Below are positions 41,326 through 55,026 of a DNA stretch of 64,000 bases, in pieces; within the stretch, counting starts at the first letter, position 1, and each line of letters begins with the position of its first letter. The DNA comes from Euphorbia lathyris (Eukaryota > Streptophyta > Magnoliopsida > Malpighiales > Euphorbiaceae), in assembly GCF_963576675.1 (NCBI RefSeq), contig NC_088918.1:40457501-40521500 (forward strand). Direction: 5' to 3'. The position numbers and the translations under genes are program-made. The notes below the pieces were generated by a model. The model did no database searches. It was not told the origin of the DNA and worked only from the letters and a program-made list of their open reading frames with translations.

Positions 41326-44300
41326 GTTTGGAAGAACTTGAAAGATCATTTTTCTCCAGGGGATATATACACTCAAGATTGGAGAGCTTCATGACGAAAT
41401 TTCTGCCACAGTTCATGGAGATTAACAGTGATGAATTATTTCACAGAGTTGCAAGTTTTGTAGGAGGAATTATTTCACAGATGAAGCTCTATCAAGATCA
41501 ATATTATATCATACAATTTTGCATGGATTGAATATAAATTTCTCTGGTATTAAATCTCAGATTCTTATGATGGATACATTGCCTTCTATTACTCGTGTTT
41601 TTAGTATTGTCTTACAACATGAGAGGCAAATTCATGGTGAACATGGTTCTGTGGTTAGTCATGATTTTGAGTCCAATGTTAATTTGACTAGAACTGATAA
41701 TGGAGGAAATGTTGGAAATAATGGTTTCAAGAAACAATTTTCCAAATCAAAGAAAGTGTGTAGTTACTGTAATAAAGAAAATCATACAATGGACGAGTGC
41801 TACAAGAGACATGGTTTCCCTCCCAATTTTAAGTTCATGAAAAAGAGAGTCACGGCTAATGTGCAGTCAGATTCTGGTTATGTGGATTCTATGGCTGCAG
41901 ATAATGTTCTTGATGAAGTTAATGGATAACAGGGTTTTATGGTGTTAACTATAGAACAATATGAAAAACTTATGAGTCTGATTGGTACTGCTGATACTAG
42001 TAGTGTTCCTAATGTAAGCTTCGTTAATGATGTTCGCGTTTAAGGGGTAGAAAGAAATGCATCATCACAACTTCATAGCAATTTTGATTACCAAGGTGAG
42101 TCACTTATATGTTCCATTTCTAAAGCTACAAGGTCTGTTGCGTGGATCATTGATTCGAGGGCAACAGATCATGTAGTAAGCAATCTTAATGTTTTTTATT
42201 CTGTGTAGTATATTTCCCATATAACTGTCTATTTGCCAAATGGGCATTCTATTAAAGTAGAACATAAAGGAGAAGTAGTATTGTCTAATTCCTTGGTTTT
42301 GAAGGATGCGTTATATTTGCCAAATTTCCAACACAATTTGATATCAGTTAGAAAACTTCTAAGTGATAATGCTTGTAATTTACTGTTTGTTGGCCAATAT
42401 TGTGTTTTTCAGGATCCTATAAGCAATAAGATGATCGATTCAGTTAGAACAAAGGAGGGGTTGTATAGGATCCATTCTGTTGTGCCAAATGAAAATAAGA
42501 TTAGTTTAAATTCTTCTTTGAGTGTAAAACAGCAGACTGATTCACAATTTAGTATGCTTTCTCATGTAGAAACGACATTGTAATTTCCTTTATGGAATTT
42601 TAGACTTGGACATCTGTCACATGACAGATTGAAACAAATATATGCTACTTGTGAACATAATTAATGCATTGCCAGTTTTTTATTATTCTGTTTGTCCAAT
42701 GGCTAAACAAAAGCGAATGATATTTCCTGTTAGTAATTCTTATTCAATTGCATCATTTGATTTGGTTCATATTGATGTTTGGGGACCTTTCAGTGTTCCT
42801 TCCTGAGTACAGTAGATATACATGGGTATATATGCTTAAAAACAAAGTCTCAGATGTCTGATGTCATAAGGCAGTTTTATGTTTTTGTGTTAAATCAGTT
42901 TCAAACTTCTATTAAGGTTGTAAGAAATGATAATGCTCCTGAATTGAATGTGAGGGAGTTTTATCAATCAAATGGCATTATTCATTAGACATCATGTCCT
43001 TATACTCCTCAGCAAAATAGTACAGTGGAGAGAAAGCATCAGCATATACTAAATGTAGCCAAAACTTTACGTTTACAAGCTAACCGACCTTTGCACTTTT
43101 GGACAGATTGCATTTTACATGCAGTATATTTAATTAACTTGCATCCTACACTTTTATTACACCTTGTTACTCCTTTTGAGGTATTGTTTAAAAAGAAGCC
43201 AAATTATTCATATTTGAAGGTGTTTGGTAGTTTAGCTTTTGTATTAAAGTTGGGACCTGGTAGAACAAAGTTAGAATCTAAAACAAATGTGTGTATCTTT
43301 TTAGGATATCATGCTAATACTAAAGGTTTTGAACTTTTTTGTCTCAAAGATAAGAAGTATGTGATAAGTAGGGAAGTTTCTTTTCATGGGTTTACTTTCC
43401 CCTATTCCCAAACAGAGAAATATAATGGAGGTTCTTGTTTGACTTTTCCTTCTATAGATTTTGAGAAATCTATTCAGGATGATGGTTATAATTTTTCTTT
43501 TTTACTAACAACAGGGAATATTAGTTTAGAATCTCATACTAAAGTAGTAGCTAGTTTATCGTTGCTTGTGACTGATTCTGTGTCATGTGATAATACTATC
43601 AATGACAGTGTTATGCAACATGAGGATCTAGGGGTAAGAAGGTCTACTCGCGTTAGAAAACCACCTTCATATTTGAAAGAGTTTACATGTAATAATCTTA
43701 TTCTAGTGTTTCAGTCCCTTCTAATATCAGGTACCCTGTTTCATATGTTGTTTCTTATGGTAAGTTTTCTGATAAGCAAAAAATGTTTTTGTTAGCTATT
43801 GAAATCATACCAGAACCAAAGACATACAATCAAGCAATAAAGCATGATTGCTGGAAGCAGGCCATCGAAACTAAAATCAAGGCTTTGCAGTACAATCATA
43901 CATGACAGTTAACAGAAATACCAGCAGGAAAAGTACCTATAGGCTGCCGATGGATTTTTAAGGTAAAGTCAAAATCTGATGGAAAATTATAACGATATAA
44001 AGCTAGGCTTGTAGCCAAAGGCTATACCAAACAGAGGGACTAGATTACTTAGAAACGTTTAGTCCTGTTGTCAAAATGACAACGGTTGGAGATTTTGGTA
44101 AAATGGCTCTTTAGCCTTTGTTTGTCTTTTGTGATTTTAAGTATCCCACATGCGAAACTTTTGAGATAGTTGAAGAGTTTATATTGGGTTGGGCTTGAGG
44201 AGTTATTAAATTGTGTTTAGTGCGTTTTACAAAATAAACCACACACGCTCGTTCGCGCGACGCATGTCCCGATTGGGCCCAATTTTTATTTGGCCATTAA

Positions 44301-46440
44301 ATATTTTAAACCTTTTTGACTATTTCTTAACAAGTTAAAATCCTATCTCCACTATCCCTGATTTTGCTCAACCCATTACGTTTTTCTCTCCTAAAACGTT
44401 GTCCACTACAACGTTCGTTTTACACAAAATAAAACACGAACTCTACAGAGTTCAGAGATATAGAAAACTTTCCGATTACAATTTTCATCTTGATTACGCT
44501 TTCTTCTCTGGGCATTTAATTATTTTGCTGTTCCAAAGCTTCGCCCTAGAGTGCACTAGTGCGTCGCTCACTGTGTATTGGTTGACGATCGGACTTCCAG
44601 ATTGCACCAGAGTCTGCTGTAATCGTTTTCAACGCAGTGGTTCTGTCCACGACACAGCTTTTTCATTCCGATAAGTTATTTCGATTTCCTCTTTTGTACT
44701 TACAATTTGAAAACGATTATATTCCCAATCTCTCAAAATTAGAGCCCTTAGACGGTCTGAACTACAAAAGATGGTCTCAGAAAATGCTTATATTTTTTGA
44801 ACAATTAGACCTTGATTATGTCGTCATGTCTGATCCCCCTGTCAACCCAAACGGTCCTGCTATGTCGCTTATCGTTCAACAATACGATAAACAGTCTGCT
44901 AAATATGAAAAAGATAACAAAACTGTCAGAGGACATCTCCTTAATCATATGTCGAACCCACTGTTCGATATATTTGTCAACAAAAGGTCTGCCAAAGAAA
45001 TTTGGGTCTCTTTAAAAGATAAATATGGGTCTGATGATGCTGAAAAAGAAAATATGTTGTTGGCAGGTGGTTACATTATCAGATGGTTGATCAGAAACCA
45101 ATCATTGATCAGATTCACGAATATGAGAACCTTGTTGCTGAAGTTCTCAGTGAGGGGATGAATATGTGCGATATGCTTCAAGTCAATGTTCTGCTGGAGA
45201 AGTTCCCTCCTTCCTGGAGTGACTTCAGAAACCACCTGAAGCACAAAAAGAAAGATTTCAACCTGAAAGGTTGGAGTTTACATCAATTAGATGTAAATAA
45301 TGTGTTTCTTCATAGGGATCTTTATGAAGATGTGTATATGGAATTACCATAAAGTTTTGAAGTTTATAAGTCTAATATGGTATGTAAATTACAAAAAGCT
45401 AAATGGCCTTAAACAGGCCAGTCAATAATGGAATACTAAACTAACTGAGTCTTTGTTTAAGATTGGTTAACAACGGTGTCCTTTTGATTTTTCTCTGTTT
45501 ATTAACAGGACAACTACTACATTAACTTGTTTATTAGTATATGTAGACAATATAATTCTTACAGGTAATGATGAATCAGAGATTGAACGAGTAAAATCAT
45601 TTTTAGATGATTCATTCAAGAACAAAGACTTCGGAAATCTAAAAATTTCTTAGGCTTAGAAGTTGTAAAGTCACCAAGTGGCATTTCATTATGTCAGTGC
45701 AAGTATGCACTGGAGTCGCTTGAAGATACAAGCAATTTAGCTTGCAAACCAGCTAGCACACCGATGGATAGTTCAGTCCGTCTTTTGAAAGAACAAGACC
45801 AAAGTTTAGCAGATAAGCAATTGTATAAACGATTAGTTGGAAGATTATTGTACCTCACAACAACAAGATCGAATATAACTTTTGCAGTAAATAATTTAAA
45901 CTAGTTCCTTGTAGAGCCGACTGATGTAGATTTGCAAGTTGCTAATTGAGTGTTGAGATATATAAAAGTGTCTCCAGCAAAAGGTTTATTTTTTCCAGCA
46001 AAGTCAGAATGCAAGTTATCAGCATATAGTGATTCGGACTGGGCGAATTGTCCAGACTCTAGAAGATCAGTAATAAGATTTACAGGTTACTTAGCGTGAT
46101 TTTTGATTTCCTAGAAAAGTAAGAAACAACATACAACTTTTAGAAGTTCAAGCGAAGCGGAGTATCGAGCCTTAGCTAATACTACATCAGAAATACAATG
46201 GTTTCGTTTCATGTTGGATTATTTGGGGTTTACATATACATCTCCAACTTCGTTGTATTGTGATAACAAGTCAGCTGTTTATATAGACCAAAATCCTATA
46301 TACCATGAGCGCACAATGCACATTGAATTGGATTGTCATTTTGTGTGAGAAAGACTACAAGATGGGATGCTTCATCCGATGTCAGTTCATACTACACAGC
46401 AACTAGCAGACATACTAACTAAACCACTAGTTTAATTATT
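41326..46440 (+). pseudogene. Copia element A: decayed Ty1/copia gag-pol, interrupted by element C
   Basis: In order on the plus strand, over several frames: Gag (KSQILMMDTLPSITRVFSIV), the zinc knuckle CSYCNKENHTMDECYKRHG, protease (WIIDSRATDHVV, where the active-site Gly is replaced by Arg), GAG-preintegrase (RLGHLSHDRLKQI), integrase (FDLVHIDVWGPF, VRNDNAPEL, PQQNSTVERKHQ), RT (GCRWIFKVKSKSDG ... LVYVDNIILTG) and RNase H ([46 protein letters not shown]). Integrase before RT marks Ty1/copia. More than ten stops. The RT is split at 44084-45268 by element C. Confidence 0.85.
44084..45268 (+). mobile_element. Copia element C: LTR plus partial gag, 3'-truncated, inside element A
   Basis: An LTR of about 621 bp (44084-44704; GGTTGGAGATTTTGG ... 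TTGTACTTACA) is followed by gag (LSKLEPLDGLNYKRWSQKML, HMSNPLFDIFVNKRSAKEIW, IIDQIHEYENLVAEVL), closely like element B. The gag stops abruptly at HKKKDFNLK and joins the RT of A at GWSLHQLDVNN. The rest of C and its second LTR are missing, with the A-side RT also lacking some residues. Confidence 0.8.
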
Positions 46441-46507
46441 CAGTACAATTGATTTGTGTTCTTCTTTACAAGCTGGTTGACAGTTTGTTCATCGAGTCAT
46501 TCCAGCT

Positions 46508-46700
46508 TGAGAGGGGTAACAGAATAAAGGAGATAGGTTAAGCTGTGTCATGTGATAAGCATGTGACTTATAAAGTCTATTAGTAGAGTATAAATAGGAG
46601 GGGGTAGTCTTTGTAAATTAACAATTCTCTCCTTATTTTTCTTGCATTCGAGTTTCCTATTTTGGTTTCTCTGTTCTTTAATTTTGTTAGATTATTCGAA
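46508..46700 (+). repeat. Probable 3' LTR remnant of copia element A
   Basis: The polypurine tract TTGAGAGGGG (46508-46517) follows the RNase H frame. After it come a TATAAATAGG box (near 46590) and a T-rich end near 46700. The 5' LTR is not recognised. Confidence 0.5.
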
Positions 46701-46997
46701 TACCATGATATTATATGGTTAGAGAGGTGTGGTTTTTTTTTTTTTTTTTTACATAATGTTATAACCTCTTGGACAAAAAAAAAAATTAGAATCAAAATCA
46801 TCACCACACGATTTATTAATGAAATCAGAATATAAAATAGATTAGAATGTGTTGTAAATATTTTAAACCTAAAACATATTTGTATGTGATTATATTTTAG
46901 AGATAATAAAATAATATTATTTTACTTTTTTTAAGAAATATTATTTTAAATGTCTATTTTACCATCAAAATAATCTTTTAAGCGCATAGTTTTCTGC

Positions 46998-47275
46998 ATA
47001 ATAAAAAATGGGAAAATAGAAAAAAGACCAGACTAAAAAAATGAAAACGTAAAAAAAGGAAAAATGCGAAAATAAGAATATTAGAAAAACATGGAAAACA
47101 AACAAAATGGAAAAAATAAGAGCCTAAAAAATGTGAAAATATGAGAAAAACTTGAAAATTGATAAAAAAAAAATGTAAAAACTGGAAAAACTGGAATATG
47201 TCAAAACTAAAAAATTAGAAAAAACATAGGAACATGAAAAATGAAAAAAGAAAAAAGCGGTGAAAATAAATAAAT
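46998..47275. repeat. Purine-rich, A-rich strand-asymmetric tract
   Basis: About 280 bp of GAAAAA/TGAAAAC words with almost no C or T runs on the plus strand. It looks like a decayed short tandem repeat. Confidence 0.55.
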
Positions 47276-50200
47276 TATTTATTCATAATACACATCTCCT
47301 TTTAGAGGATGAAGAGCATTATTGAAGAAAGCATGTTTGCTTAAGAAACGTAAAGGTCTCTACTAGCCTTAAAAGACTAGACGAGGCTTGTATGAGGCTT
47401 TTGTTGACGAAACTGAATTATAATACATGAGCAAGTAGGCGTTGATCTTTTTATCATCTTTCTTTCTTGCTGGCCCATAGACGCCTTACCGGCCTTCTGC
47501 CTTCTCGTGGCACAGCTTTTAGATTTGGTTGAGAATGTTTAGTCAAATCCTTTTTGTTGGATTGGATGTCTGTAGTATACTTTAAGAATCATGTTTCTTC
47601 TTGATTTGAGTATTTCGATTTTACTATAATTACAAGTCTTGAATATATAAAGAACTCGCACACTTCCAAAGGTACACATTACATTATATTCTTTTAAAAC
47701 GACACTATTATTTCTTATTTGTTTAATAGTTTTTTTTTAGAATCAAGACTGATTTGAGTGTTTGAAAAGTCCGTTGTTGGAATCCAGCTACATTCTACTC
47801 CGCAAAAACCTTTGAGGAACGGGGATAACTAGATCTTCTCATAAAATTATGGGATTTTGGGTGAGATTTTGACCAACTTTATGTATAAATAATTTTTTCA
47901 TGACAAAAATATATAAAATAAAATTATTTTGGAGAAAATTGAAGTAAAGTATACATGAATATTATAAAACAGAAGAATTGCATGGTTAGGTAATTGAGTA
48001 TGTGCGTGAATGGGGGCTATTTGGATAGTTTAAGCTTAAGGTCTTGTGCGCCGACGCGCTTTGCTTAGAGAAGTAAAGGAAACTATTTATTTAATAGCAT
48101 ATATAACAAATTGAAAGTGATTTCCACCAAACCGCCCACTTTGTATTTTCAGCTATCAACAGGAGAAATCGAACAATCTACTTCTTATTTTATTTTCTAG
48201 ATTTCCATTTTTCAATAATTAGGTGAAATACGCTATTATTAAACAAATGTTAACTATTCCACCATTATCTATTTATCATTCATAATATAATATTAGCTAG
48301 GCCCATCCATACATATTTTATTTTTACTCTCCAAATACCTAGTTGTTAGTGCCAGAGAAATTTATTAAATATTCCAAATTACCTAGTTATACGATAATAT
48401 ATCAATTATAAATGAAAGGTAATTATCCTTTTTCAAAGTGCATTTTTTGGAGATCAATTATATTCAAATTCAAAATAAAATACAATCATTCAGGGCCGGT
48501 GCTAAGTCACTACGGCTTGCGTTAGGGCCTCCAAAGTTTTTACTCTCACATTAATATTGTATATGTAATTTTCGTTCCTAGTAAATTATTTTCATTTCAA
48601 GAATAAACTCAATATACTTAGCTTCTTAAAAATTATACAAACAACTTTTTTTTAAATAAATAAATATACGAATTATTTTAACTTACATATATATAGATAT
48701 AGTAAAACTTCTATATATTAGCTAAGAAGGACTTAAAAATCAGAGTGAATTTAGAATGATTGTATGTACCTTGTTGTGCTTTTCTTTGGGAATGACTATT
48801 TATAAATGTGAGTAAAAAGGTACTTACTAATGTGTAGATCTCCACGTGTCAATGTCCGGTTGGACCATATATCCATATGTTTTTGTGCATGTCTCTCTTT
48901 ATTGTAAGCTACATCACTTTTTAGAAGTCAGGAGCGTATATTTAGAATTCGGCCATGTGATTGGGACATGTGTCTTGACGGTTATGTTTTTCACATAAGA
49001 CCTCTTATTGGTCCTTGTCGCATCTTGCCTTTCGTTTTCCAGGTCGTGGTGCGAATATATAAATCATAATATCTACGCCTATATATAAATAAACACAACT
49101 ACGCGGGATTTACATTTAAATCAGCGAATCCGCATTTTGATGTCACATGTATGCATTATTTCGTAAAACTATCGGAATGTTGTTGATTAATTTTGATAAA
49201 ATGTAAAAACCAGACAACTATTAGCAAAGCGAAAACAACAAAAAAAAAAAAAAAAAAAAGAAAATTGCTCCTGAAAAAATGGGTATCTACAATCCGCATG
49301 TTCAAACTTTTTTTTTTTTTGTAATACCATGTCCAACGTTTTTTAGCTTCTCATTTAATATGATATGAATATATATTATATATAATTTTATGAAACAAGT
49401 TTCGAAACAACAAATATATTATTACCATTCGAAAAATTATCAAAATTGTGTGAAAAAACTTTTTTAAATATTTATCCATAGTTATTTGGGAGATAAACTA
49501 TTATAGTATTTGGAAAAGGAAATATGAAGATAAAGTTGACTTTTGAAGGGAACTAGGTAATTAGCATATAGATGAAAGTATAGAAAGATTGAATGAAGCA
49601 AATAAAAAAATAAATGTAAAGGTGGTATGCTGTAATAGGAAATTACTAGAAATTTTTGGTTTCAGTGATGTATGTAGTCAATTTTCAATCACAAACTTAC
49701 AGCTAAATATAGCCCAACATCCTCGTTAAGTAGAATATTCTCTACTTCCAATTAATAATGTCAAATAATGTGAAAAGTATGATCAAACCTTCGACATCTT
49801 CACCAACTCTTATCAAAGTCAAGATTTTAATTTTTTCGTGACAAGTTAAAGGTTCACCACCCACCATTAACTTAAAAGAGAATAATAAGGATAAATAGAT
49901 TTTGTATCTTAGTTAGAATAAGTGTTTTGTATAGCTTAAATTGAAATTACAAATTGTATCTCTCAACAAACTATAAGTTGACAACTTACTGAATAAAATG
50001 TAGCTAGACTTTCAGAAATCATAGATTTGTATGTATATTTTTGAAGTATTAGGGTGCAAGTCAAATGACAATGTCTTGGTTTGGTACTTTTACCCCAAAA
50101 CAAAATATAGGCTGATCAAGATTAAAATTAAGATGCATGTTGCATCCCATTTGGTTTATTTTAATGGATTGTTCAGTCCAACCAATTATCCTTTTCATAT

Positions 50201-50300
50201 TATTATGTCAAAGTATTAATAGATTAATTGTGGTTTGTAATAAAAAGGAAGGCTGACTCAACCAAATAATAAAATATTGGAAGATAGTCAAAGTGGAGAA
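47276..50300. other. AT-rich intergenic region upstream of the peroxidase gene
   Basis: No gene seen. CAGGGCCGGTGCTAAGTCAC at 48491 resembles a hAT-type terminal sequence, but no partner end was found. Poly-A at 49239-49258. Confidence 0.4.
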
Positions 50301-50304
50301 GTAG

Positions 50305-50312
50305 TATAAATA
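50305..50312 (+). promoter_or_regulatory. TATA box of the peroxidase gene
   Basis: TATAAATA 66 bp before the ATG at 50378. AGTCAAAG (reverse W-box core TTGACT) is just upstream at 50287 and again near 50236, which would fit a stress-responsive peroxidase promoter. Confidence 0.55.
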
Positions 50313-50377
50313 TGATACCTTAGAGCATAGGTAACCACAGCAAACCAATAAGCCTCCCTCCCTTTATTTAAATAATA

Positions 50378-51776
<1,399 letters not shown>

Positions 51777-53506
51777 GTCTCACTCATTGTACTACCAATC
51801 ATTCATGTCGCTTTTGCATCAGCTTTTTTGTTTGTTTGTTTGTTTTCTAATGGAATTGTTTGATAATATGTATGTGTTTTCTGCCTCTCAATTTTGAAGA
51901 TATTGTTGGTTATATTAATAAACTAGTTTTATTTATCAAACTTAAATTCTTGCTATTAATGTCATATATTATATGCTTCAAGCCCAATATATACTGCTAC
52001 GTCTTAAATCGGATCTCATGTAACCAAAACAATTATTCTGAGGCTTTGTCTCCGTTTCAAGTTCCTCCGCTTCTGATTATCGACTCGATTCTGTATTCGT
52101 TGCATGAGGTACGGGATTGTGGCTATTCAGTTAATTAAAGATGATGTGGTGGTGTCAAACTCGTTGTAATCATTTTAGAAGATATTTATGAGGTGACCCG
52201 ATCTTTGAGTTCGTTCACGAGAGACGTAAAACAAATTCTACAGCTCATATATTAAATGTCTGGGCTCAATCTCTTTCTTAAATGGAAATTTTTATCGAAG
52301 ATTTTTCCAATTATGTTTCGGTTTGTATTCGAAATGACATCTGCACACTAGTTCAGTAACATATATTTTGCTTATAAAGAAAAAAAAATTCCTCCGCTTC
52401 AAATCCAGATTCAATTGGATACTGAGGGCCATAAAAGTTAACCCAAGTCCAATTTAGCAAAACAGAAATTACATAAATACGATGTCATATATATATATAT
52501 ATATAGTTATTTCTTTTAGCAGATATATTTAGTTATTTAGTAAGAATTCACTGGACACTAAAAAAACTATATTTTTATTCTAAAATTGTCCTACGCTGGA
52601 TTATTTGAAAAATAAATCAAGATTGATATTCTTAAATGCGGTTTCGAGCATTTCCTAAAATATACCAAATAGCTAAATTTAACTCTAACGTTTTAAGAGA
52701 ACTGCAGATTTAGTCTTAACGTATTAAATGGTACAAATTTAACTCTAACGCATACTATCAAAATTAGAAAAACTAATTTGACCGGTATTTAATTGTCACT
52801 TGAGACCTTCCAAATATCAACTATTTCTAAGATATCTAGTGTATTACTAACAAAATTACAAAAACCTGCAATTTGCTTGAAACATTAGGGTTAAATTTGA
52901 CTCTTATTGATGAGGACATCTCTTCGGGAAGAACAAGCTCATTTAGGGAAGTTGTAACGCAGCAGACCTAGCTTGTGTCTTGTTTCGGCCTACTTGGACG
53001 TATCTATTCGGCTTCGGTCTCATTTTGTCTTCGGCGTAACCTCCTGATTACTTGTTCACCAAGGGGACATGAATTACGTGCTCACCAGGGAGGTAGGGAT
53101 TACTTACTCATTAAGGAGATAAACCTGATACCAACTTGCTCTCTATTATTCACTATTTTACCATTAGCTCTTATTTACTAAATTACCACATGTTTTCCCT
53201 TCATCCCGATAGTATCCTTATTTGATGTTTGAAAATGAAAAACCATAGTAGAGGCTTGTAAGTCTTTTGTCATTTTCCTTATGGGTATTTAAATCCATAG
53301 GTTGTAAGAGGAAGGCGAACTTTTTTATAAAATCAAATTATAATCTTTTATTAAAGCTTGTTAAGGTTTTACACCTTCAATAATGAGGATTTCGTTATTC
53401 CTATGGATTTAGTCTATGAAATTTCGAGATTAACTCTTTCAAACTAGGCTTGAGAAGAAACGGTTTAAGATTAAAACCCTCTACTTCAACTACCAATTTG
53501 TATTAG
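51777..53506. other. Intergenic region; possible 5' LTR of element E at its right end
   Basis: AT-rich, no gene. A (TA)n run lies at 52487-52504. The last several hundred bases before 53507 should contain the 5' LTR of element E because a primer site follows, but I cannot fix its left edge. Confidence 0.35.
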
Positions 53507-54249
53507 TGGTATCAAAGCCGAGTCATTTTCCTTACAAAGACTTCTTCTTGGAAATGGTTCAACCTCATCCACCACAGGAAACAATGGAATCCCATGACAA
53601 GAAGTTTGCAGACATGGAAGCTTGTATGAAGGGATTTAAAGAAGCTCTCATGGAACAAAATGAAAGGCATAATGCAAATATGAGATAGTTTTCTATATCT
53701 CTTGGGGAGCTCAAACTCGAGATCAGGAGTATTCGTCCACCGCCCATTGGAGGTCCTCACCGGAGGCAAGAGGAGGTTATTAGGCCTCAACCCCGACAAC
53801 AACCAATCCCACCACAATCTCCACCACCAAGATGAAATCTTGTTTAACAACAAATGGTCATAAGGGTTCATGAGGTAAGGCTTCTTAATCCCGTTATTAT
53901 TCACAATATCGATAGCAATAGTAATGGGGATGCATCTGATGATTTTGAGCCTAATAGAATTGCTAGAAATATGAGTATTAATAATAATATGGGTACGGTT
54001 GGCCATGGGCGTATGCATCATACTGGGAAAACCCCATATATGGAGAGTGTGAATGTTAGGGATTGATATGGAGGTAATTATGATAGAGATGATGCCTTTA
54101 AGTTGAAGGTTGATTTGCCTTCATTTGAGAGTGAGCTTGATATTGAAGGGTTTCTTGATTGGTTACTAGAGGTTGAAGGGTTCTTTGAATATGCTGGAAT
54201 ACCTGACGAAAGGAAAGTTCGGCTAGTGGCATATCGGTTAAAGGGCGGT
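53507..54249 (+). pseudogene. Element E: Ty3/gypsy primer site and gag fragment
   Basis: TGGTATCAAAGCCGAG (53507-53522) is an initiator-Met-type primer site. The gag starts at 53554 (MVQPHPPQ), with stops at 53686 and 53833. From 54088 it has the capsid start of chromovirus-type Gag: LKVDLPSFESELDIEGFLDW, FFEYAGIPDERKVRLVAYRLKGG. The sequence is cut at 54250 by element F in the middle of the conserved YRLKGGA motif. Confidence 0.75.
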
Positions 54250-54940
54250 TGATACAGATCGGTCTCGGGACGTGTTAGTTTTAATCTTAAACTAACAAAG
54301 AGTTTCTTCACAAGCTAAACTTGTAGGAGTTAATCCCGGGTTTTACGGACTAAACCGTAGGAATAATGAAATCCCCCATGGTTGAAGGTTGAAAACCTTA
54401 ACACAAAGCTTCAAAGAAGAAGATATAATTTCAATTTGATAAAAGTTATCACATCCTTACAATATTAGGAGCTTATATAGCTCAACAAAAGAAAAGGCAA
54501 AAGACTTAAAAACCTAACTAGGGTTACACTTAATCAAGAAGGGTAAGGGGTAGAGTAGGAAGGGAGATGCCAAAATGGCACTTAGGTAATTAAAACTATA
54601 GGACAAACAATAAAGTAAGAATGGCATAATGGTAAATAAAATGTGTAAGTGATTGGGGCAGCCATGGTCCCCCCCCCCCCCTTGTCCCCTAATCTTGTTT
54701 GTCTTCTTCTAATGCTGAAAAGCTGATTCATCGTCGCTGAAAGTCAACATTTTGTCGCTGAAAGGAAATTCGTCGTCGCTGAAAAAGAATTTAGAATGTG
54801 ACTTTAGCAGGTGACACGACGTGTCACAGGGGTGACACGGCGTGTCAACTGTCCAATTTTGGGCAGAAGCTTTGGGAGAGTCTGACACGGCGTGTCACTT
54901 TTTGACACGGCGTGTCGGGCTGAAATATGGCATTTTTGGG
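54250..54940 (-). repeat. Left (3') LTR of element F
   Basis: It matches 56723-57406 with few differences, including a longer C run at 54668-54681. It contains GTCGCTGAAA repeats (54735-54790) and four TGACACG(G/A)CGTGTCA palindromes (54811-54921). Confidence 0.8.
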
Positions 54941-55026
54941 GATTTCTTCGGTTTGGAGGTGTGTCAACGACTTTGGGTACAAGTGGGTTCCTTCCCTCGG
55001 CCCGTGTCGGAAATGCTCCGCATCAT

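Noticed and set aside
48490..48720. hAT transposon starting CAGGGCCGGTGCTAAG
   Set aside because: Only one end resembles a hAT terminus; no inverted partner or 8-bp duplication found, so it is mentioned only as a possible remnant.
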